In this document: piece by piece, positions 14,977-21,691 of the stretch | How the letters are laid out: each line of letters starts with the position of its first letter | Numbering within the stretch: position 1 is the stretch's first letter | Source: a virus | DNA: 26,475 nucleotides | IMG/VR virus record: IMGVR_UViG_3300007539_000169 | Location: 1 to 26,475 of that record | Reading direction: 5' to 3' (one strand) | Made by a program: the position numbers and the translations under genes | The notes under the pieces: model-generated | Databases searched by the model: none | The model's input: only the letters and a program-made list of their open reading frames with translations | Told to the model about the DNA's origin: nothing

Positions 14977-15225
14977 ATGAAAGAGAAAATTAAAAATTGG
15001 TTAATTTCAAGCGGTTTCTTTGCAATTGCATTAATTGCGTTACCGTTTGGTGGGTTCTATATCGTCAACAACTATCCTAATTCCGCAGTATTTGAGTTAG
15101 GCGGTGTTATGATGTTTCTTGGCGTTTGTTCATGGATCTTGGTTTTTATTGCAATTTATGATATGATATTCTATAAAAAAGAAATGGAGAACCATAGAGA
15201 GGGTTGTGATGAGTGGGATAAATAA
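14977..15225 (+). CDS. two-helix membrane protein, second of a tandem related pair
   Basis: This 82-aa protein has two hydrophobic helices and a charged C-terminal tail (KKEMENHREGCDEWDK). It shares the LP...YIV...SA.FEL pattern with the preceding gene. The ATG at 14977 is supported by GAGG at 14968-14971; an in-frame TTG at 14959 is not. The last 17 nt overlap the start of the TET-like dioxygenase gene. The function is unknown; it may associate with the inner membrane. Confidence 0.65.
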   Translation: MKEKIKNWLISSGFFAIALIALPFGGFYIVNNYPNSAVFELGGVMMFLGVCSWILVFIAIYDMIFYKKEMENHREGCDEWDK

Positions 15226-16690
15226 TATCAAACCCGAAGAATGGGATAAGGCATTTTTTAACTCAGCGGAAAAGAATATGAAAGGTACGGTTGACGAAAG
15301 TAAATATGATGTAGTAATGCAAGATGGTGTTAAAGTTATCACTGCGCAGTTCCATAAGAACTGCGAACACCAACTTGGAACCTACATGGAAGACACCGCC
15401 TATGATTTTGTGATTGAAGAAGATTGCGACTTCTATGCGCCGCCAGACTGCGATGTAAACTTGATGGCAGACTGTAACAAAGACTGTCAAAATTGCTTTA
15501 CAGAGGACAACATCATTTTCAAACTACGCAAGGGTGCGTTCACTGAAGAAGAACAACTTGGTGCTTATGAAGGTTTGATTGGTGCGGCGCAACCAACTCA
15601 AAATCGGGGCGTTGCTGCTGGACCCAAAACAGGGAAGCTTAACAACCGCGACTGGGTTACTGATGAACAGATAGAAATCATGGATCATTTTATCCGTCCA
15701 ACATCATCATTGTTTGAAGATGAAGATCCTATTGCTGAGATTATCAGAAAGCATAGAGGTAAAGATCAATCATCCAGAGGATTTGTTTGGTTGCGTAATA
15801 AAATCACTGATGCTGGTTATGCATACGAATCTTTCTTTGAATCAAAGATTCGAGAGTGGAGAGGCATGCCAGAATCAATGGCAAAGGCAGACGCCAGAAT
15901 CATTAAAGAAACTTTCGTTTCTGACACATCCTATGCCAACCAGGTGAACTCTGGACTTGCTGGATTCTTCGACCGTTATCCGAGAATTCCATATGGTCGT
16001 GCTACTTCTTACACAGAGAAACATTTTGAGACGTATGAGAAGTGTTATCCGTTCATGCGTAAACTTGCTAATAAGTTTAGCGAACTCTTACCAAGAAGAT
16101 TCGCATACCAAAACGCAAGAGCAGCAGAACTTGACCCACGATTCCGAGTTGCTGGAGAAGATACTCCATTCACAACTATCACTGTCAATAAAAACTTCCG
16201 TACAGCAGCGCACAGGGACGCAGGTGATCTTCACGAAGGATTCTCCAACCTTACTGTTGTTGCAAAAGAAAAGGATTGGGAAGGCGGTTACTTGGTGTTG
16301 CCAGAATTTAGAGTTGCCATTAACATACGTCCAGGGGACTTGCTCCTGATCAACAACCATGGCGGTATTCATGGTAACACGGAACTGCTTCCGCCGAAAG
16401 GTAAAACGTTGGAAGATATGGAACGTATTTCTCTGGTCTGTTACTTCCGTGACAAAATGTCAGAACTTGGTTCTTGGGAATATGAAGCAGTAAGACGCCA
16501 GTTTGTTGATGACCGCATGCATAATAAAGAACATCCGAACCAGAGACCATTATGGAATGGTGTTAGTCCAGGAATGTGGGAATCCCAGGAATGGTACGAT
16601 TACTTGGAAAGTAAACTTGGTCGTAAGGTTGTTCAACAATATCATCCCAATGCATATAAGATTGTATCTTCACTTGAGGAGTTTTTCTGA
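15209..16690 (+). CDS. TET/JBP-family 2-oxoglutarate/Fe(II) dioxygenase
   Basis: Enzymes of this family oxidise the methyl group of 5-methylcytosine or thymine in DNA; phage members make 5-hydroxymethylcytosine. The 493-aa product has the double-stranded beta-helix core at about residues 320-415. Metal ligands are the HxD of AHRDAGD (His335, Asp337) and His388 in GIHGNTEL; Arg406 in ERISLVCYFR would bind 2-oxoglutarate. Between them lie NLTVVAKEKDWEGGYLVLPE and the IRPGDLLLIN strand usual for TET/JBP proteins. Six cysteines lie near the N-terminus (52, 73, 81, 89, 93, 96), possibly a zinc-binding domain. The ATG at 15209 is chosen because of GAGAGGG at 15197-15203. A glycosyltransferase follows downstream. 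No DNA methyltransferase is in the window. Confidence 0.85.
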   Translation: MSGINNIKPEEWDKAFFNSAEKNMKGTVDESKYDVVMQDGVKVITAQFHKNCEHQLGTYMEDTAYDFVIEEDCDFYAPPDCDVNLMADCNKDCQNCFTEDNIIFKLRKGAFTEEEQLGAYEGLIGAAQPTQNRGVAAGPKTGKLNNRDWVTDEQIEIMDHFIRPTSSLFEDEDPIAEIIRKHRGKDQSSRGFVWLRNKITDAGYAYESFFESKIREWRGMPESMAKADARIIKETFVSDTSYANQVNSGLAGFFDRYPRIPYGRATSYTEKHFETYEKCYPFMRKLANKFSELLPRRFAYQNARAAELDPRFRVAGEDTPFTTITVNKNFRTAAHRDAGDLHEGFSNLTVVAKEKDWEGGYLVLPEFRVAINIRPGDLLLINNHGGIHGNTELLPPKGKTLEDMERISLVCYFRDKMSELGSWEYEAVRRQFVDDRMHNKEHPNQRPLWNGVSPGMWESQEWYDYLESKLGRKVVQQYHPNAYKIVSSLEEFF

Positions 16691-16851
16691 TGACGCCACT
16701 TCAAATTAGAGACTTGGTTATATACTCCCCTAGAATGTCGACAATAAAACAACCTGTTGGTTGTTATGTTATCAAAAAAGAGTTACAATATACATTTACT
16801 TACAGACCTAATTGGTTACATAGAATAATGACTAGATTTTTCCTTGGTTAG
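16690..16851 (+). CDS. 53-aa conserved-looking phage protein
   Basis: This is a short frame with an ATGA overlap onto the dioxygenase stop. The product begins MTPLQIRDLVIYS, is rich in aromatic and basic residues, and ends RPNWLHRIMTRFFLG, a C-terminal pattern I associate with small proteins that recur in tailed phages. There is no membrane helix and no known function. Its position between the dioxygenase and glycosyltransferase genes may be meaningful. Confidence 0.55.
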   Translation: MTPLQIRDLVIYSPRMSTIKQPVGCYVIKKELQYTFTYRPNWLHRIMTRFFLG

Positions 16852-16868
16852 GAATGGAGAGACTTTGA

Positions 16869-17690
16869 ATGAATGAAATTGAATACAGTATTGCGATACC
16901 ATCGTATAAAAGACATAACACTATCTTAGAGAAAACTCTTAAAGTTCTTGAGTCATATAACATTGACCCGCAGAAAATTAAAGTGTTTGTTAATGCTGAA
17001 GAACCAGGTGAATTTGAAAACTACACCGAAACTTTTTCGCATCATGCGTATGCTAATCAAATTGAGATCGTGAAAGGTGTACCGACTATCGGTGCTCAAA
17101 GAAACTTCATTGAAAAGTGGTATCCTGAAGGCACACGAGTGATGTGCTTTGATGATGACATCGAAGAAGTACAACGCAAAGAAGGCGAACAAAACCTTGT
17201 TAGAGTTGACGACCTTGAAGAAGAAGTTATCTTTCGAGGGTTCTCCGAATGCGAAGATAACAACGCTAAAACTTTTGGAATCTATGCTGCTGCGAACGCA
17301 TACTTTATGAAGCACCGAACCTATACTAAACTGTCTTACATCATTGCAAGTATGTATGGGTTTATCGCTGATCATGATCCATACCTTAACAGGGTGACTT
17401 CTCATGGCGAGGATTATGAGTATAGTTTAAGGCAATACCGTAAGCATGGTGTTGTTGTTCGCTTGGATGATATCACTGTCAAGTCCAACTACTATAAAGA
17501 AGAAGGTGGATTGCAAGAGTTCAGAACAGAGAAACTTATCCATGATTCTATTTCTTGGATCGCCAAAGAATTCTCTGATCTTTGTACGATGTATATCCGT
17601 AAATCAACGGGGCATGCTGAACTGAGGTTCAGGGACACCAGCAACGGCAGATACCAAAAAGCAGAGTCGACCCTGGAAAACTTCTTTTAA
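16869..17690 (+). CDS. TET-associated glycosyltransferase (GT-A fold)
   Basis: This is a 273-aa nucleotide-sugar-dependent transferase. The N-terminus SIAIPSYKRHNTI is the GT-A strand and loop that starts the nucleotide-binding fold, and VMCFDDDIEEV carries the DxD metal site (Asp95-Asp97). KGVPTIGAQRNFI lies between them. SHGEDYEYSLRQYRKHG supplies a likely catalytic acidic region. It follows the TET-like oxygenase, the arrangement described for phage TET-associated glycosyltransferases that add sugar to 5-hydroxymethylcytosine in DNA. GGAG at 16856-16859 precedes the ATG. The sugar and exact target are not readable from sequence. It could instead glycosylate a protein or cell-surface target, but the context argues for DNA. 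Confidence 0.8.
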   Translation: MNEIEYSIAIPSYKRHNTILEKTLKVLESYNIDPQKIKVFVNAEEPGEFENYTETFSHHAYANQIEIVKGVPTIGAQRNFIEKWYPEGTRVMCFDDDIEEVQRKEGEQNLVRVDDLEEEVIFRGFSECEDNNAKTFGIYAAANAYFMKHRTYTKLSYIIASMYGFIADHDPYLNRVTSHGEDYEYSLRQYRKHGVVVRLDDITVKSNYYKEEGGLQEFRTEKLIHDSISWIAKEFSDLCTMYIRKSTGHAELRFRDTSNGRYQKAESTLENFF

Positions 17691-17710
17691 ATCAAAGGTT
17701 TGCAAAAAGG

Positions 17711-17739
17711 TTGCTTTTTCTCTTTGAGTGAGATACAAT
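17711..17739 (+). promoter_or_regulatory. sigma70-like early promoter for the DUF262 gene
   Basis: TTGCTT (17711-17716), a 17-bp spacer and TACAAT (17734-17739). It resembles the three promoters at 19319, 21622 and 25750 in the -35 hexamer, the preceding GG and the exact spacer, but lacks their TCAATAACTTA upstream box. Transcription would start near 17746. Confidence 0.7.
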
Positions 17740-17746
17740 TCTGGTT

Positions 17747-17783
17747 GTAACTTGATGTTACGGATTAATAGCGCCTCGGGCGC
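17747..17783 (+). promoter_or_regulatory. two hairpins in the DUF262 mRNA leader
   Basis: GTAAC/GTTAC (17747-17751 with 17757-17761, TTGAT loop) and GCGCC/GGCGC (17771-17775 with 17779-17783, TCG loop) lie between the predicted transcription start and the ribosome site at 17796-17800. No T-run follows, so these are more likely leader structures than a terminator. Confidence 0.45.
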
Positions 17784-17808
17784 ACCACTCATTAAAGGAA
17801 CCTATATT

Positions 17809-19251
17809 ATGAATTCTGTATTCGCACCAAAACTAAAGTACACTTCTTCTGAATCTACGGTTCAGGAATTTTCCAGCAATCTCTCAGAACAAGGCGGATT
17901 TGCTAAAATTAACCCGAACCCCATAGGCCAAAGACCTCCGGTCCAAAAGGGTTTTAATAAGTCCAGAGAAATTATCGAAACAATGTTGCGCGGTATTTCT
18001 TGCGGGACGATTACCCTGAGGGATATTTCTGAAGACGAAGCTTCCCAAGTTTTTTACCCAGGGCAGAAATACCATATCATTGACGGCGGTCACCGTGGTC
18101 GAGCGATTCGTGACTTTGTCAAAGGAAAGTTCGATATTAAACTTGGCGGACAGTCCTTCTATTTTCAACAACTTGATGATAATGTCCAAGAATACTTTTT
18201 GGGTATTAAAATCAATTTAATCGCTTACGTTTGCTCCAACCAAGAAGCGCAGATGATCTTCAAGGCAGTTAATACTGTTACTCCAGTTAATGATATGGAG
18301 TCAATTATGTATAACGACACTTCGATGGTTGCTAAACACATTCGATCTCGAACTTCTTATTACCACGAATATCAAAACGAAGTCCATCCTTTGTTTGAAA
18401 CTAAAATGTATAGAGGCGATATCAAACCAGTTCATTGGGAATCTGATGTGAACCCGCGTCGCCTTTGGGATGAGTTCGTGGCAATCTGCTTTGCTAAGGT
18501 TATCGGTAGAGGTAACGCCGAGGCAGGTTATTCGGTTATTGAAGAAATGGTTAATACTGATTTGCCTATTAGTTCTGCCGACTGTAAGAAGGTTGATAAG
18601 ATTCTGAACGACGTTCTTAAAATCAAAAGAGCATCAGGTAACAAGTTTAATAAAGATAAGTTCGCTGCCGCTCAAGCTGTGTTGTTCGAATTATTAGATC
18701 TATCGCCAGAGTTTGTAATTACTGACCATAATGCCTTCGGTAAAGAATTTCTTAGAGCGCATTCAAATTTGACTGGTAATTCTTCCAGTCGTTATGATGA
18801 TGTGTTTGAAATTTACATCAAAGGTTTCGATAAGAAAAGAAATAAAAAAGTATACGACACAGAAAAAACTAATGCCAAAAAGTTTGCTCGTCGTGCTATT
18901 AAAAACTTCGCTAATCCTTGGCAGCAACGCAAGGTTGCTGCAATGTATCTTGAAGAAATGAAAGATGTCATTAAGGAACACGTTATTCTTCGCGATAAAA
19001 GCAGATCTATCACAAGGAAGGAACGCGAAGAACTGTTAGCGCAGCAAGGTTTTGTTTGTGCCATCGACGGATTGGATCTCTCCCTAGACGAATCTGTGTT
19101 TGGACATGACATATCTTGGAGCGAAGCGGATATCCGCGATGGGAAGACGCTGAAAGGTCAGGTGGTCCGCGCAACGCATAATTCCGCCATGGGTACCATT
19201 ACCCTCGACGAATACCGCTCGGTGCTTGCTGCACGCCAGGCAGCGCCCTAA
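17809..19251 (+). CDS. DUF262 (GmrSD/ParB-like) protein with degenerate HNH C-terminus
   Basis: This 480-aa protein is related to DUF262 proteins, which combine a ParB-like NTPase/nuclease domain with an HNH domain and include GmrSD, a nuclease that cleaves glycosylated-hydroxymethylcytosine DNA. Seen here are NPIGQRPPVQKG followed by a helix, the core motif HIIDGGHRGRAIRDFV (family form DGQQR), then AVNTVTPVND, SRTSYYHEY and NPRRLWDEFVA. A C-terminal segment, FGHDISWSEAD to VRATHNSAMGT, is HNH-like but retains a single cysteine. The ATG at 17809 has AGGAA at 17796-17800; upstream codons in frame lie inside the promoter. Adjacent to the TET/glycosyltransferase genes, it may act on modified DNA; that is inference. 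Confidence 0.7.
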   Translation: MNSVFAPKLKYTSSESTVQEFSSNLSEQGGFAKINPNPIGQRPPVQKGFNKSREIIETMLRGISCGTITLRDISEDEASQVFYPGQKYHIIDGGHRGRAIRDFVKGKFDIKLGGQSFYFQQLDDNVQEYFLGIKINLIAYVCSNQEAQMIFKAVNTVTPVNDMESIMYNDTSMVAKHIRSRTSYYHEYQNEVHPLFETKMYRGDIKPVHWESDVNPRRLWDEFVAICFAKVIGRGNAEAGYSVIEEMVNTDLPISSADCKKVDKILNDVLKIKRASGNKFNKDKFAAAQAVLFELLDLSPEFVITDHNAFGKEFLRAHSNLTGNSSSRYDDVFEIYIKGFDKKRNKKVYDTEKTNAKKFARRAIKNFANPWQQRKVAAMYLEEMKDVIKEHVILRDKSRSITRKEREELLAQQGFVCAIDGLDLSLDESVFGHDISWSEADIRDGKTLKGQVVRATHNSAMGTITLDEYRSVLAARQAAP

Positions 19252-19263
19252 ACCCTCCTAAAA

Positions 19264-19292
19264 CGGGGCATGGAAACATGCCCCGCATTTTT
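19264..19292 (+). terminator. rho-independent terminator after the DUF262 gene
   Basis: CGGGGCATG pairs with CATGCCCCG (19264-19272 with 19277-19285) around a GAAA tetraloop, followed by CATTTTT. A 9-bp GC-rich stem with GNRA loop and T-run is a strong intrinsic terminator. It separates the DUF262 unit from the early promoter just downstream. Confidence 0.9.
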
Positions 19293-19300
19293 CCTTAAAA

Positions 19301-19347
19301 ATCAATAACTTACGAAGGTTGCTTATTAGCGGTATACAGACGATAAT
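19301..19347 (+). promoter_or_regulatory. early promoter with conserved upstream box (copy 1)
   Basis: ATCAATAACTTACGA (19301-19315), then TTGCTT (19319-19324), a 17-bp spacer and GATAAT (19342-19347). The same layout recurs at 21604-21650 and 25731-25778. Around the -10, ATACAGA and TCTGTAT form a dyad. It should drive the vWA-protein gene at 19372. Confidence 0.8.
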
Positions 19348-19371
19348 ATCTGTATATTAATTGAGGTTTAT

Positions 19372-21591
19372 ATGAAAAACACTGATCAACTAGCAAAACT
19401 TCTGGCGACTGAGAATATCACGGTCACCAGGAATCCTTCTATGTCGACTGCTGCTTTTGATACTGAGAACCGTGTCCTCCACCTTCCGGTCTGGAAGCAA
19501 GCGTCTGATGAACTTGCTTCTATGCTGACTGGTCACGAGGTTGGTCACGCTCTCTGGACTGACAATGATTGTTGGGAGTCTGACATCATGCGCCACGGTG
19601 TATGGTCTAAGCAATACTTCAACGTCATTGAAGACGTCCGCATTGATAAACTCATCCAGCAAAAATATCCTGGTCTGAAGAAAGACTATGCCAAAGGCAA
19701 AGTCGAACTGTTCAAGTCTGGGTTTTTTGGTACAATCGATCTGGACGAAATCCAAGAGATGAGTCTGATGAATCGCCTGAATCTTCGATTCAAGGTTGGT
19801 CCCCAACTTGGCATTAAGTTTTCCGAGGCAGAGCAACGTTTTGTTGACACTGCTGAAAAACTTGAGTCTTGGGAAGACGTTGTAAAATTGACAGACGATC
19901 TCATTGACTTCATTCGCGCTGGCGGTGAAGACGAGGAAGACGAGCAGGAAGATGGTAATGCTCCTGGTGAGTCTGACGATTCCGGCGACGAGGAAGAGAC
20001 CGAAGATCTTGGTGTAGGTTCTTCTGATACCGACGAAGGTGAAGAGGAAGAGTCTGACGAATCAGAGTCTGGTAAAGGCGAAGGTGAAGAGGAAGAGTCT
20101 GATGAATCAGAGTCTGCTCCCCAGTCTGGTGAAGGCGAAGAGGAAGATGAGTCTAATGAAGCAATCCCCTCTGACGCCGAAACAGAAGAGAATGCCGAAC
20201 AAGGCGGTTCTGCTTTTGACAACAGTCCGTTGGAAGATATTGAAACTCAGGAAGCATATGACTTCAATATGGAAACACTGATTGATGATTCGGTGCAGGC
20301 ATACTACCAAGTCAATCTTCCGAGTGAACTTCCTCCTATTGTTGGCCACAAGGAAATTGTTGCTCTTTGCGAAGAGAAACTCTCGCTAAACCAAATAGGA
20401 GACGAATCTGAATCAAGAGAAATAAACGCAAATTACTATTCTGAGTTCAAGAAGAATTTCAAGTCTTCAATCAATCACATGGCACGTGAATTCGAGATGC
20501 GTAAAAAGGCAACTGAGTTTGCTCGCACCACGTATTCCAAGTCGGGCGTGATTGATACGGTCAAAATGAACAACTACAAGTTCAGCGACGATATCTTCCT
20601 GCGTATGAGCGATGTTAAGGAAGGCAAGTCGCATGGGTTTATCATCTATGTTGACTGGTCTGGTTCTATGTCTGACTGGTTGAAACCAACTGGCGAGCAA
20701 CTTCTGCTGTTGGTGGAGTTTTGCCGCAAGGTGAATGTTCCCTTTGAGGTTTATGCCTTCCAGCGCGATTACACTGGTCCTTGCGAGAACTACAAGCGAA
20801 AAAACATTGTTGGCGAGTTTGAGTTTGAAAACTTCTTCTTGCTCAACTTTTTCTCCAGCACCATGTCTCGTTCTCAGCATAATTCCATGGCAGAATACTT
20901 TCTGGGCATGTGTAATGCTATGTCAGGTTGGGGCGGTTACCAACATTGGTGGGTTCCTAAAGAATGCGGTCTGTCCGGCACCAATCTTGATGCGACTATC
21001 CTGAACCACCCTGTGGTCCATGCAAGTTTTCGTAAAGAGAATCGCGTTGATATTGTCAACACTTTCTTTCTGACGGACGGTGTTAGTCACTCATCAGAGT
21101 TTATCAGTGATGGGAATTTTGGTCCTCAAATTCGAGATTTTGGATTAGAGGGGAAATCTGTTTTCCAGATCCGAAACAAGAAGACTGGCAAGATGTATGA
21201 GTACAAAGGTAATAACCCTTATGCTCGAATGCATGTGACGGAATTTTTGCTTAAGACTGCTCGAGAAGAGACAGGCGACCAGATTATTGGTTATCGTATT
21301 GTCAACCCTAAACAAAGCGATGTGATAAATGTTGCCACTAAAATGGATTATTTTGTCGCTCAGCGCGCCACTGCTGAGTTGCGCAAGAAAGGTTATGCCA
21401 AGGTTCCTGGTTCTGCCTATTCTGAGTTCTTTGTTCTCAACGGCAAAATGATGTCGCCAAAGACAGCAAATCTGGACAAGAGTGTTCGTGGCGCTAAGAA
21501 AACTGCTATCCGGAATGCCTTCAAGAAGGCGACCGCTGAAAGCAAGTTTTCACGCCCTATGCTTACCGAACTGATGGAACTGGTTTCCTAA
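19372..21591 (+). CDS. CobT-like protein with HExxH and vWA domains
   Basis: This is a 739-aa protein that probably works with the AAA+ ATPase coded next. Near the N-terminus it has HEVGH (residues 55-59), a gluzincin-type zinc-binding motif. A long acidic, low-complexity linker (about 183-290) follows, with a 15-residue repeat. A C-terminal vWA domain has the metal-ion-dependent adhesion site DWSGS (Asp428-Ser432), and a later strand FFLTDGV supplies the usual Thr-Asp. This is the CobT/MoxR-partner architecture, seen in marine T4-like phages as CobT-like or peptidase genes. Cobalt chelation is not implied. GAGG at 19363-19366 precedes the ATG. An early promoter lies directly upstream. Confidence 0.8.
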   Translation: MKNTDQLAKLLATENITVTRNPSMSTAAFDTENRVLHLPVWKQASDELASMLTGHEVGHALWTDNDCWESDIMRHGVWSKQYFNVIEDVRIDKLIQQKYPGLKKDYAKGKVELFKSGFFGTIDLDEIQEMSLMNRLNLRFKVGPQLGIKFSEAEQRFVDTAEKLESWEDVVKLTDDLIDFIRAGGEDEEDEQEDGNAPGESDDSGDEEETEDLGVGSSDTDEGEEEESDESESGKGEGEEEESDESESAPQSGEGEEEDESNEAIPSDAETEENAEQGGSAFDNSPLEDIETQEAYDFNMETLIDDSVQAYYQVNLPSELPPIVGHKEIVALCEEKLSLNQIGDESESREINANYYSEFKKNFKSSINHMAREFEMRKKATEFARTTYSKSGVIDTVKMNNYKFSDDIFLRMSDVKEGKSHGFIIYVDWSGSMSDWLKPTGEQLLLLVEFCRKVNVPFEVYAFQRDYTGPCENYKRKNIVGEFEFENFFLLNFFSSTMSRSQHNSMAEYFLGMCNAMSGWGGYQHWWVPKECGLSGTNLDATILNHPVVHASFRKENRVDIVNTFFLTDGVSHSSEFISDGNFGPQIRDFGLEGKSVFQIRNKKTGKMYEYKGNNPYARMHVTEFLLKTAREETGDQIIGYRIVNPKQSDVINVATKMDYFVAQRATAELRKKGYAKVPGSAYSEFFVLNGKMMSPKTANLDKSVRGAKKTAIRNAFKKATAESKFSRPMLTELMELVS
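20035..20116 (+). repeat. 45-bp period tandem repeat in the acidic linker
   Basis: A 37-nt sequence at 20035-20071 recurs at 20080-20116 with a single mismatch (GAC/GAT). It encodes EGEEEESDESES twice, with a degenerate third unit after it. The 45-nt period equals 15 codons, so unit gain or loss keeps the frame and can change linker length. Confidence 0.85.
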
Positions 21592-21603
21592 ATGTTCTGT
21601 AAA

Positions 21604-21650
21604 ATCAATAACTTACGAGGGTTTCTTTTTATCGCCCTATTAGCGATAAT
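21604..21650 (+). promoter_or_regulatory. early promoter with conserved upstream box (copy 2)
   Basis: ATCAATAACTTACGA (21604-21618) is identical to copy 1. TTTCTT (21622-21627), a 17-bp spacer and GATAAT (21645-21650) follow. TATCGC and GCGATA form an inverted repeat across the spacer and -10. It drives the AAA+ ATPase gene separately from its upstream partner. Confidence 0.8.
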
Positions 21651-21691
21651 ATGTGTATATTTTGAATTATTCCTAAATTGAGGATTTTATT

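Noticed and set aside
15473-15496. CX3CX2C in the TET-like protein as a radical-SAM motif
   Set aside because: The spacing matches, but there is no surrounding barrel sequence, the region is short, and the catalytic core downstream is clearly a 2-oxoglutarate oxygenase.
19319-19347. T4 middle promoter (MotA box TGCTT) reading of the TTGCTT promoters
   Set aside because: In T4 the MotA box is centred near -30, about 12 bp from the -10. Here the hexamer is exactly 17 bp away, which fits a sigma70 -35 better.
19686-20222. Long minus-strand open frame rich in serine
   Set aside because: It is the mirror of the acidic Glu/Asp/Ser linker of the vWA protein on the plus strand. It has low complexity, no ribosome site and no known motif.
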